This document shows positions 24,837-32,876 of a stretch of 64,000 nt of DNA, one piece after another. The position numbers were made by a program, and so were the translations under genes. The stretch comes from Kosmotoga olearia TBF 19.5.1 (GTDB lineage: Bacteria; Thermotogota; Thermotogae; Petrotogales; Kosmotogaceae). The DNA lies in assembly GCF_000023325.1 (NCBI RefSeq), contig NC_012785.1:186001-250000 (forward strand), read 5' to 3'. Below the pieces are notes generated by a model. The model was not told the DNA's origin, did no database searches, and was given only the letters and a program-made list of their open reading frames with translations. Every line of letters begins with the position of its first letter. Position 1 is the stretch's first letter.

Positions 24837-27800
24837 TCAACCTATAACGGACTCGATGGTCCCGAGTTTAACGGGTATAACTCTGGAAATTCCGTCTGTC
24901 ATCGTGATACCATGAAGAACATACGCAACTTCCATCACAATCTTGTTGTGGGTTATTACAAGAAACTGCGTGTCCTCGCCATGCCTTCTCAGCATATTCT
25001 TGAATCGCTCGGCGTTGAAATCATCTAGCGGGGCATCCACCTCATCCAGAACATAGAAAGGACTGGGTTTGATGCTCAAAAGCGCGAACACCAGGGCTAT
25101 TCCTACCAGGGCCTTTTCCCCACCGGAAAAGAGCTGAAGCTTCTGGAATTTTCTACCTGGCCGTCTGACAGAGATCTCAAGCCCTGATTCCAGCAAATCC
25201 TCGCCCGGGATTATACGGATCTCGCCTTCACCGCCGTCAAAAATCTCCGATATATATTTTCCAAAATTCTCGTTAACCTTTTCATATGTGCTTTTGAAAC
25301 GATTTCTCGCTTCTTCGTCGATCTTTTCTATCAGTTTAATTAGCTTCTGGCGTGCCTCTTCCAGATCTTCCTTTTGAACCATCAATTCCTGATACTCAGC
25401 GTCAACCAGCTTGTATTCTTCGATGGCATCGAGGTCAACACTACCGAGGAATTTAAGCTTGTTTTCCAGCTCCTCAAGTTCCATCCGGGTCTTTTCCAGC
25501 TCTTCATCGCTCAGCACCGGTATCTCGCCTTCAACCTCTCCAAGTTCTTTTTCCAGCTGCTCTAGCCGCATCTTCGATTCCTGGATTAAAAGGTCAAACT
25601 GATGAAGCTTCTCTCTCTTCTGTTCTCTCTCACTCTTGAGGGCTTCGATCTCACTCTCAAGCTCCTGCAGGGCATTGAGACGTTCTTCCTTTCCCTGCCT
25701 TTGATCCCTGATGCTCGAAAAGAGCGCTTCGGTTTCCCGCTTGACCGATTGGAGCTCCCTATCCTGATCGGCAACCTGCTTCCTGAGCTTTTCCGCTTCA
25801 TTCTCCAGCTCTTCGATCTCTCTCTCGAGTACAATTATCGCTTCGGAGTTCTCGCGTTTCTTCTGGCTTATAGCAGATAGCTCTTTCGTGTACTGTTCCT
25901 GCTTTTCGTACAATCCTGAAAGTTTCAACTTCCTGTCAACTATCTGGTTCTGGATCTCCTCAAGTTTCTTCTTTTCTTCTTTCAGTTCCTGAGAGAAGGT
26001 TTGAAGCTCTTTCTCGAATTCCTTTTTCTGCTGGTTGAGGGTCTTAAATTCCTCTTCCAGTTCTTCCCTCTTATTCAGGCTATCGTTCAGTTTCTTCGTG
26101 TACTCTTCCTTCAGCTTATCGAGTTCGCTAATTTCGCTTTCAAGCTCATTAGCCGTCTTCAAAAGTTCGTGAATCATCCTGTTGATGGCTGCACCCTTTG
26201 AAATGATCCCGTTCAATTCCTCATTGAGAACCCTGATATATCCCCTGAGTTCCTGAATCTCGTCCTTGATCTTAACCGATTCACGTTGCATTCGTTCCAT
26301 AGCTTTTTGCAGATCTTTCTCTTTCTGTTCAAGCTCCTGAATTCTGCGCTTTCTGGTAACGAGGTCCAGCCTGACATCGTTTCCGATGTATCCACCGGTT
26401 ATCGCTCCACCGGCCGAAAGAAGCTGTCCGTCCAAAGACACTATCCTCCCCTGGAACCCTAGGTTCTTACGAATATCTATAGCGTCATCCAGAGATTTCA
26501 CCACAATAGCGCTACCAAAGAGATACTCGGGAACGATTTTGAACTCCTCTGCAACATCAACAACTTTAGCAGCATAACCGAGAAATCCCGGATGATTTTC
26601 AACCGCTTTGAATCTCTTGAAATTACCCTTCAGCATATCCAGAGGTAAAAGCGTTAACCTTCCGATTTTATGCTGCTTCAAAAAGGCAACAATTCTTTTC
26701 GCGGTTATTGAGCTCTCAACCACAACATCCTGCATTCTGGAACCCAGAAGGACACTGACAGCCGTCTCAAAGGTTTTGGGAATTTCGACAAGGTTGGCAA
26801 CAACATCGATGAGCCCATCAAAATCGTCGCTCCTCGAGAAAATTTCTCGAACCGCTCTTGAAAAACCCTGATACTCCAGTTGCTGTCTCTCCAGGGTATT
26901 TCTTTCAATCTGGGAACGTCGAAGCTCCTCCATGGATTGGGCTATCTTTTCTTTGAGTTCCTCGAGTTGATTCTCGAGAGTGTCTCTTCTTTCCTTTGAG
27001 AGTGCTATGTTTTCCTCCAGCTCTTTTTGTTTCTCCGTACTCTCTTTTCCCTGAGCCGCCAGCTCCTCTATCTCTTTTTTCAGGTCTTCAAGACGCTCTC
27101 CCTTGGATTGAAGTTGAGAACCTATAAGATTCAACCTCTTCTGGGTGTCTTCTCTAACATTACTGAGCCTCTCCAGCTCGTTCTCTATCTTAGACATCCT
27201 CTTCACTACGGAATCGAGTTCTTCCTGCAGTTTCAGCCAGTCTTTCTCCTTTTCGCTGTACTTATGTACCATGGAATCTTTAATACTCTCAAGCTCTTTC
27301 AATTCCTTTTCTTCGTCTTCAATCTGCTGTTTCATCCCATCACTTATGAGTTTTAACTCATCTTTCCTCTTCTCAAGGTCTTCAACCTCTGCCTTCAACG
27401 TGTCTAATTTCGTGCTAACCTCTATTAGCTTACTTTCCTTATCGCTAAGTTTCTTTGAGTACATCTCCTTCAACTCAAGTAGATCGTTTTGCCTTTTCTT
27501 GTACTCTTCGAGCAACCGGGTAAAACCCTCTATTTCTTTGTCCATCTCGGAGAATTCCTGTCTCAGGGTTGACCATTTTGATTCATGCTCTATGAGCTTT
27601 CTCTGCAATTCCTTGAGTTCGTCGCTTACCTTTTCGTGCCCCTCCATGTGCGTGTTCAGGATCTCCCTTTCTACTCGCACGGCGTTACCATAATAAAGGG
27701 TCCTTACCTCCTTGAGTCTTTCGGTATATTCAAGGTATTTTTCTGCTCTCTTCGCCTTGAGGTACAGAGACTTTCTCTGCTTTCCAAGTTCAAAGAGAAT

Positions 27801-28358
27801 GTCCTCTATACGGTTTAGATTCGCTTCAGTTTCCGATAGCTTGGCGAGAGACTGTTTCTTCTTTTCCTTGTAAATCGCGGTTCCCGCTGCTTCTTCAATC
27901 AAAGCCCTCAATTCATATGGGGAAGCGGTAACGACCTTGTCCACCTGTCCCTGGCCCACTATTGAATATATATCCATACCGACACCGGTACCCTGAAAGA
28001 TCTCTTTTATATCCCTCAGTCGCGATGGCTTGTCATTTATACTGTATTGAGACAATCCATCTCTCGTTATCTCACGGCCGATAGTAATCAAACCGCGTTC
28101 ATCCTCAAAGGTGAGTTTGACAACAGCCGAATTGGCAGGCGGATTCTTTTCGGAACCGGCGAAGATTACGTCTTCACGATTGTCCGCCCTTATGGTTTTC
28201 ATTGACTGTTCACCAAAAACCCAGCGGATGGCATCCACGATGTTTGACTTCCCGCTGCCGTTTGGACCCACTATGGCCGTTATACCTTTACTTATATCTA
28301 TCTTTGTCGGATAAGCGAAACTCTTAAAACCTTTTATGAATATAGAAACGAGTCTCAT
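24837..28358 (-). CDS. smc: Chromosome segregation ATPase SMC
   Basis: 1173 residues, standard SMC length. The N-terminal head has Walker A GPNGSGKSN (about 31-39). A long coiled coil runs to a hinge at about 500-660 (VLLGSRMQDVVVE, GGAITGG), and a second coiled coil returns. The C-terminal head has signature LFSGGEKALVG and Walker B FYVLDEVDAPLDD. The protein dimerises at the hinge to compact and segregate chromosomes. GGGGGT lies 6 nt before ATG 28358, 11 nt after the radical SAM gene. Confidence 0.97.
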   Translation of the reverse strand: MRLVSIFIKGFKSFAYPTKIDISKGITAIVGPNGSGKSNIVDAIRWVFGEQSMKTIRADNREDVIFAGSEKNPPANSAVVKLTFEDERGLITIGREITRDGLSQYSINDKPSRLRDIKEIFQGTGVGMDIYSIVGQGQVDKVVTASPYELRALIEEAAGTAIYKEKKKQSLAKLSETEANLNRIEDILFELGKQRKSLYLKAKRAEKYLEYTERLKEVRTLYYGNAVRVEREILNTHMEGHEKVSDELKELQRKLIEHESKWSTLRQEFSEMDKEIEGFTRLLEEYKKRQNDLLELKEMYSKKLSDKESKLIEVSTKLDTLKAEVEDLEKRKDELKLISDGMKQQIEDEEKELKELESIKDSMVHKYSEKEKDWLKLQEELDSVVKRMSKIENELERLSNVREDTQKRLNLIGSQLQSKGERLEDLKKEIEELAAQGKESTEKQKELEENIALSKERRDTLENQLEELKEKIAQSMEELRRSQIERNTLERQQLEYQGFSRAVREIFSRSDDFDGLIDVVANLVEIPKTFETAVSVLLGSRMQDVVVESSITAKRIVAFLKQHKIGRLTLLPLDMLKGNFKRFKAVENHPGFLGYAAKVVDVAEEFKIVPEYLFGSAIVVKSLDDAIDIRKNLGFQGRIVSLDGQLLSAGGAITGGYIGNDVRLDLVTRKRRIQELEQKEKDLQKAMERMQRESVKIKDEIQELRGYIRVLNEELNGIISKGAAINRMIHELLKTANELESEISELDKLKEEYTKKLNDSLNKREELEEEFKTLNQQKKEFEKELQTFSQELKEEKKKLEEIQNQIVDRKLKLSGLYEKQEQYTKELSAISQKKRENSEAIIVLEREIEELENEAEKLRKQVADQDRELQSVKRETEALFSSIRDQRQGKEERLNALQELESEIEALKSEREQKREKLHQFDLLIQESKMRLEQLEKELGEVEGEIPVLSDEELEKTRMELEELENKLKFLGSVDLDAIEEYKLVDAEYQELMVQKEDLEEARQKLIKLIEKIDEEARNRFKSTYEKVNENFGKYISEIFDGGEGEIRIIPGEDLLESGLEISVRRPGRKFQKLQLFSGGEKALVGIALVFALLSIKPSPFYVLDEVDAPLDDFNAERFKNMLRRHGEDTQFLVITHNKIVMEVAYVLHGITMTDGISRVIPVKLGTIESVIG

Positions 28359-28369
28359 GACTGTACCCC

Positions 28370-29419
28370 CTAATTCGCCAGCAATATCCCGGAAACTTCA
28401 GAGCGAAAGAGCTCATCTAAAGACTCAACCAACACAATTTTCATGAGTTCTCTTAGATTTAGTTCCGGAGCACTGGCCCTTTCGAAAATCACTTCCATTC
28501 CTTCTTCTTTTGCTCTATTCAAAACACATTTTTTATGCCCGGTGAAAAACTGCTTCGTTCCTTCATCCACCTTAAGTATAATTTTATCACCCCGTCTTTT
28601 TTTTAAAACCCTCAGTATTTCCAGCGCCACCCAATTCTTAACCAATTCCCCCATCGCAGGATGGTACGGGCCGGCTACGACATTGTTCACTTCATCACCG
28701 TAAAGACAGATACCTATCCTATTTATCTTCACACCACCCAGGCTAATAATCACGTACATTTTCCACAGTATATTTAACGCCTCTCCCAGATCCTGAGGCT
28801 TGTACTTCCCTTCGTGATACATGCTTTCTAACGTGCTGTTCTTAAGGACAACGGTGGGATGAATACGACAGGTCGAAGCCTTCAACTTTACGACCTCTAC
28901 CGCGGATCTGATATTCTTTTCCTCGCTATCCCCTGGCAAACCTGTCATAAGATGTATCCCGAAAGGAATTTTCGCCTCTTTCAGAAGTTCACAGGCAGTA
29001 TATATCTCCTTAACCCCGTGAGGCCGGTTGGCAAGCCTCAGGACCTCCTCATCGAAGGATTGCGCACCAATTTCGACAAGGGAGATCGGATAATCCGATA
29101 GAATCTCCACCTTACGTTGGGTTATCTCCTCTGGAGAGGTGGAAAAACGGATAGCTTTTGCCTTTCCGGATTTTATTATCTCCATCGCTAAATCCAGATA
29201 ATCATGCATGAGCCATTCAGGCAAGCCTGTGAAAGTCCCACCGTAAAAAGCGAGCTCCACGTTCTCCCTGTCAGCGAAAAACGCAAGATATCTATCAACC
29301 TCGTTAAAAATCTCATCCTTTGTCGGAATCCTTCCGAGTCCTGTAGCTGAATATTCATTACAGAAAACACAGCGCCGTTTACATCCGGCATGAGGAAGAA
29401 AAATCGGTATGATGTTCAT
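28370..29419 (-). CDS. Radical SAM protein, Elp3-like core
   Basis: 349 residues. The cluster motif is CKRRCVFC (CX3CX2C, about 12-19), with AFYGGTFTGLP (about 60) and GIHLMTGLPGDSEE, as in the Elp3/MiaB-like radical SAM group. No acetyltransferase domain is present, so this is not a full Elp3; the substrate is unknown. The frame stays open for 70 codons upstream, but these run through a non-coding palindrome array. I start at ATG 29419, only 6 nt after a TATAAT box and with no ribosome binding site, implying a leaderless mRNA. First gene of radical SAM-smc-ogt. Confidence 0.88.
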   Translation of the reverse strand: MNIIPIFLPHAGCKRRCVFCNEYSATGLGRIPTKDEIFNEVDRYLAFFADRENVELAFYGGTFTGLPEWLMHDYLDLAMEIIKSGKAKAIRFSTSPEEITQRKVEILSDYPISLVEIGAQSFDEEVLRLANRPHGVKEIYTACELLKEAKIPFGIHLMTGLPGDSEEKNIRSAVEVVKLKASTCRIHPTVVLKNSTLESMYHEGKYKPQDLGEALNILWKMYVIISLGGVKINRIGICLYGDEVNNVVAGPYHPAMGELVKNWVALEILRVLKKRRGDKIILKVDEGTKQFFTGHKKCVLNRAKEEGMEVIFERASAPELNLRELMKIVLVESLDELFRSEVSGILLAN

Positions 29420-29425
29420 ATTGAT

Positions 29426-29431
29426 ATTATA
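29426..29431 (-). promoter_or_regulatory. -10 box of the radical SAM-smc-ogt operon
   Basis: A perfect TATAAT on the minus strand, 6 nt before ATG 29419. The expected +1 is the A of the ATG. No clear -35. Confidence 0.5.
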
Positions 29432-29459
29432 CAATGAAAGGGGATAGAGAAGTGGGAGC

Positions 29460-29577
29460 GAATCCCTTTGGGATTGGTGCGAACTCCTTCGGAGTTGTCC
29501 CGAACCACTACGTGGTTGTCTCGAACCGCTTCGCGGTTGATACGACCGGCTTTGCCGGTGATTAGCGCCTTCGGCGG
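29460..29577. repeat. Tandem 21-bp palindromic array A1
   Basis: Five full units and a partial one start exactly every 21 bp (29460, 29481, 29502, 29523, 29544, 29565). Each is a 17-bp palindrome with a 3-nt loop plus a 4-nt linker. Stems differ but remain self-complementary: ATCCC/GGGAT, ACTCC/GGAGT, ACCAC/GTGGT, ACCGC/GCGGT, CCGGC/GCCGG. The loop is TTT, TTC or TAC, always closed by C-G. Confidence 0.93.
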
Positions 29578-29591
29578 AAAGAACCAAAAGC

Positions 29592-29619
29592 GGGTATAGG
29601 GTCTGGGGTATAGGGTATA
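29592..29619. repeat. Heptamer tandem repeat (GGGTATA type)
   Basis: Four consecutive 7-bp units: GGGTATA, GGGTCTG, GGGTATA, GGGTATA. Eleven to twelve bp later comes GGGAACCGAG, as also seen near 40311. Confidence 0.9.
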
Positions 29620-29634
29620 GAGAAAACATTGGGA

Positions 29635-29661
29635 ACCGAGATTCGAGATTCGAGAACCGAT
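29635..29661. repeat. Heptamer tandem repeat (NNCGAGA type)
   Basis: ACCGAGA, TTCGAGA, TTCGAGA and a near match, in strict 7-bp phase. Further partial copies occur at 29747-29760. The 29662-29745 stretch has further short palindromes (for example GGCTGCTGAGCAGCC) and no gene. Confidence 0.85.
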
Positions 29662-29761
29662 GGCTGCTGAGCAGCCGAGGCTTGCAACGCTGTCAGCTGA
29701 TGGAGCGACGCTCGAAGACTGAGGCTAGCAGACGCTGATTAAAAGCCGAGATTCGAGAACC

Positions 29762-29863
29762 GGTAAGCACGCTGCGCGTGGGTAAGCCCAGCTACGCTGG
29801 GGGTTAGCCTGACTACGTCAGGGGTACGCACTCCTTCAGAGTGGGTAAAGACCGCTTCGCGGT
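29762..29863. repeat. Palindromic array A2 with GGTAAG linkers
   Basis: Five hairpin units separated by GGTAAG, GGTTAG, GGTACG or GGTAAAG. Linkers begin at 29762, 29781, 29802, 29823 and 29844, the last four exactly 21 bp apart. Stems: CACGC/GCGTG, CCCAGC/GCTGGG, CCTGAC/GTCAGG, CACTC/GAGTG, ACCGC/GCGGT. It contains an uninterrupted counterpart of the intron insertion site (GGGTAAG followed by CCC). Confidence 0.9.
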
Positions 29864-29877
29864 TGAGAAAAGCAGTC

Positions 29878-29943
29878 ATTCTGGAAATCTCTTATCCAGA
29901 ATCTGAGCTTTTTTGATGATTAGATCCTGAATCAAGTTCAGGA
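29878..29943. repeat. Dispersed inverted repeats
   Basis: ATTCTGGA...TCCAGAAT (29878-29902) and TCCTGAA-TCAAG-TTCAGGA (29925-29943). Variants recur at about 32752-32806 and 40433-40452. The rest of 29944-30067 shows no gene. Confidence 0.8.
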
Positions 29944-30067
29944 TGACAGGTTGACTAAGGAGTGAAATTATTGACACAGATAATCCAAGCATCATTCGAA
30001 TTTTGAGATAAGTTTTAACACCCAGAGTCTCAGAATCGGATCTATTATTTTATAAGAGCCGTTTTTT

Positions 30068-30384
30068 CTACAATATCCATAGTTTGCACGTTTCAAGAGC
30101 TCTTTTAACACTTCCGGCGTTTATTGGTAACTCGTAAGGTGAAATACCGTGAACAAGTTTCTTAAGAACCTGTCTCTGATTTGTGGTCAAATTGTCCCAG
30201 AGCGTTTGAAAAGCACCTGATTCGAGATTTATTACCTTTTCAATTGCACTGGTGATATGCTTGTCAGACAATCGGCCGGCTCTTTTAGCCGCGTTCCACG
30301 CGTAAAATGCTACTGCCTGAATATAATATGGATGTCCTTCAACCTTAGTAACGACTTTTCTTACTCAAATACAAACGGATTCAT
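30068..30384 (-). pseudogene. Remnant of an archaeal-type AAA ATPase gene with internal deletion
   Basis: ATG 30384 begins MNPFVFE, the usual opening of PF01637-like ATPases, then stops. In another frame, downstream codons from about 30350 give KVEGHPYYIQAVAFYAW, followed by LWDNLTTNQRQVLKKLVHG and SVKRALETCKLWIL. These are the end of the ATPase core and the winged-helix tail. The Walker A and B regions are missing altogether, so most of the gene was deleted and the ends joined out of frame. A second broken ATPase lies at 33.8 kb. The assignment is from sequence pattern only. 30385-30514 has no convincing gene. Confidence 0.7.
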
Positions 30385-30514
30385 AACTCAGCCACCTTAC
30401 TTCGCATTATGCGAACTCGCAGATTGCGAAATATTTGTATCACAGTTGGTGGTTTTGGCGTTTGGGTTGCTTTCAGCAATGCCACCGGGAAGCGATTAAA
30501 CCGCTTAATAAACA

Positions 30515-30534
30515 GGGCACAGCACGCTGTGCCC
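30515..30534. repeat. Palindrome GGGCACAG/CTGTGCCC
   Basis: A perfect 8-bp stem with loop CACG. On the minus strand it is followed by TGTTTATT and lies about 100 nt after the LVIVD gene, so it may also act as a weak terminator. Confidence 0.6.
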
Positions 30535-30630
30535 CTACAATAGCGATTCTAGGATCACGGTTATCATTTTAAGCATCATTTTTTCAACTGCGAAGCAATC
30601 TTCTCCAATCTCGCTCTATTGCCTCATGAT

Positions 30631-32505
30631 TTAATTACCACATATTCCGTAAAGCGTGATCCAAGGCATATCATTTACTAATTTGGGATTTGATGGGTCG
30701 GATATATCTAAGATAACCAGACCGTTATCCCAGTTAGCCACGTACGCGTAGTCTTCCGCTACCGTTACCCTATATACAAAACCATTCAAATCAAAACTAC
30801 CTATCTCCACAGGATTTGACTGATCAGATATGTCTATCATCACAAGACCGTTGTCTCCGTCTGCTATATATGCATAGTCTCCTGATACCTCTACTCCACA
30901 TGCCCAACCATTCGTGTCATAATGACCAACCAGTATGGGATTTGATGGATCGGATATATCCATCACAACCAGGCCATTTCCCCAATCGGCCACGTATGCG
31001 AAATCTCCTTCCACCGTTACTCCACATGCATAACCATCTGTATCATAATGACAAACCGGTATCGGATTTGACGGATCAGATATATCCATCACCACCAGAC
31101 TGCTCATATCCGCTACATACGCGTAGTCTCCCGCTACTGTTACTCCATTTGCCCAACCATCCGTGTCATAATGACCAATTTGGACAGGATTTGTCGGTTC
31201 GGATATGCCTATCACTACAAGCCCGTTATAATCGTCCGCCACGTATGCGTAATCTCCTACCACCGTTACTCCGCATGCATAACCAGCAGTGTCATAACGA
31301 CCAACCAGTATGGGATTTGATGGATCGGATATATCTATCACCACCAGACCGTTCTCCCAGTCCGCCACGTATGCGTAATCTCCTTCCACCGTTACTCCAC
31401 ATGCGTCACCAGCAGTGTCATAGTGACCTACCTTAACAGAATCAGATACGTCGATTACCACAAGACCGTTATCCCCGTCTGCCACATACGCATAGTTTCC
31501 TGATACCACTACTTCACTTGCCCACCTACCTGTGTCATAATGACCAATTTGCACTGGATTTGTCGGATCGGATATATCTATCACCACAAGGCCGTTACCA
31601 CCGTCTGCCACGTATGCGTAGTTCCCGACTACGGTTACTCCATATGCTTCATCAGCTGTGTCATAGCAGCCTACCTCTACAGGACTTGACGATTCAGATA
31701 TATCGATTACCACAAGACCGTTATCATCGTCCGCCACGTACGCATAGTCTCCTGATACCGTTACTCCATATGCACTACCATCCGTGTCATAACGACCAAC
31801 CAGTATGGGACTTGATGGATCGGATATATCTATCACCACCAGACCGTTCTCCCAGTCCGCCACGTATGCGTAATCTCCTACCACCGTTACTCCGCATGCA
31901 TAACCAACTGTGTCATAATGACCAATCTGTAAGAGATTTGTCGGATCGGATATATCTATGATAACCAGACCATTATCATTATCCGCCACATATGCGTAGT
32001 TCCCGACTACGGTTACTCCATACGCAGCACCAGCCGTGTCATAGTGGCCTACCTCCGCAGGATTTGACGGTTCAGATATATCGATTACCACAAGACCGTT
32101 ATCATTGTCCGCCACATATGCGTAGTTCCCGACTACGGTTACTCCATATGCAGCATCAGCCGTGTCATAGTGGCCTACCTCCGCAGGATTTGACGGTTCA
32201 GATATATCGATTACCACAAGACCATTATAATCGTCCGCCACGTACGCATAGCCTCCTGATACCGTTACCCCATATGCACAACCATCCGTGTCATAATAGC
32301 TAACCAGTATGGGATTTTCCGGGTCACTAACCTCAAATATTAACAACCCTTCAACTCCACCCGCGGCATATACGTACTGCTTTTCTGCTTCATCATTGCC
32401 ATCGGGATTGTTAAAACCTGGACAAGCTGTTAACAGAAACAATACCAGGGTAACTACCATCACCAACTTCCAACTTTTGAACCCTTTTCTGACTACACAA
32501 CTCAT
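30631..32505 (-). CDS. LVIVD-repeat lipoprotein (beta-propeller type)
   Basis: 624 residues. A basic start, a hydrophobic helix (about 17-26) and lipobox LLTAC predict an exported lipoprotein. The rest is about 14 tandem repeats of 42-43 residues with the pattern YAYVAD...NGLVVIDISDPSNP...GHYDT, the LVIVD repeat (PF08309), expected to form beta-propeller blades. The repeats are nearly identical also at DNA level. ATG 32505 is preceded by GGGGGATGGGG. An upstream ATG at 32595 lies before the promoter's -10 and is rejected. It is monocistronic within the repeat-rich region. Function unknown; surface display or ligand binding is an inference. Confidence 0.92.
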   Translation of the reverse strand: MSCVVRKGFKSWKLVMVVTLVLFLLTACPGFNNPDGNDEAEKQYVYAAGGVEGLLIFEVSDPENPILVSYYDTDGCAYGVTVSGGYAYVADDYNGLVVIDISEPSNPAEVGHYDTADAAYGVTVVGNYAYVADNDNGLVVIDISEPSNPAEVGHYDTAGAAYGVTVVGNYAYVADNDNGLVIIDISDPTNLLQIGHYDTVGYACGVTVVGDYAYVADWENGLVVIDISDPSSPILVGRYDTDGSAYGVTVSGDYAYVADDDNGLVVIDISESSSPVEVGCYDTADEAYGVTVVGNYAYVADGGNGLVVIDISDPTNPVQIGHYDTGRWASEVVVSGNYAYVADGDNGLVVIDVSDSVKVGHYDTAGDACGVTVEGDYAYVADWENGLVVIDISDPSNPILVGRYDTAGYACGVTVVGDYAYVADDYNGLVVIGISEPTNPVQIGHYDTDGWANGVTVAGDYAYVADMSSLVVMDISDPSNPIPVCHYDTDGYACGVTVEGDFAYVADWGNGLVVMDISDPSNPILVGHYDTNGWACGVEVSGDYAYIADGDNGLVMIDISDQSNPVEIGSFDLNGFVYRVTVAEDYAYVANWDNGLVILDISDPSNPKLVNDMPWITLYGICGN

Positions 32506-32542
32506 CGATACCCCATCCCCCTTCTTTGAAGTATAAAGTTTT

Positions 32543-32551
32543 ATTATAACA
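32543..32551 (-). promoter_or_regulatory. Promoter of the LVIVD lipoprotein gene
   Basis: TGtTATAAT on the minus strand, about 38 nt before ATG 32505; no clear -35. Confidence 0.6.
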
Positions 32552-32614
32552 TCACAAACGTTATTTTCTGTTATTAATAACACACTTGCATTCAAGATTC
32601 GATTTGTGAGCTGT

Positions 32615-32714
32615 GCGCTGCTGCGCAGTTGATACGACCGGCTGAGCCGGTGTTACGAACTCCTGTGGAGTTGATACGACCGGCTTCGCCGGTGATTAGC
32701 GCCTTCGGCGGTTC
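32615..32714. repeat. Tandem 21-bp palindromic array B
   Basis: Units start at 32615, 32636, 32657, 32678 and 32699, in exact 21-bp phase. Stems CCGGC/GCCGG (twice, with different loops TGA and TTC) and ACTCC/GGAGT with loop TGT. The tail GCGCCTTCGGCGG equals that of array A1. 32715-32876 continues with dispersed inverted repeats and further hairpins leading into the intron. Confidence 0.9.
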
Positions 32715-32876
32715 AAACCCTCAGACTTGAAAGTCTGTTCTGTCAACCTGAACTTGATTCAGGATCTCGTACTGAAAACAAGATTCTGGATAAGACACTC
32801 CAGAATGACAGTTTTTTTCAACTGCGCAGCAGTTCGCACCCCTGACGTAGTCAGGCTTACCCACAGCGTAGCAGGG

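Noticed and set aside
27145-27693. Serine-rich 182-codon plus-strand frame
   Set aside because: Antisense of the smc coiled coil, a usual artefact of Glu/Lys-rich coding sequence.
29420-29629. 70-codon N-terminal extension of the radical SAM protein
   Set aside because: It translates the 21-bp palindrome array. The family sequence begins at ATG 29419, after the -10 box.
29460-29863. CRISPR array
   Set aside because: Units are palindromes of varying sequence with 4-6 nt linkers; there are no constant repeats, unique spacers or cas genes.
30816-32303. Long plus-strand open frames opposite the LVIVD gene
   Set aside because: They are the antisense of a repeated coding unit, have no ribosome binding sites and show no known family.
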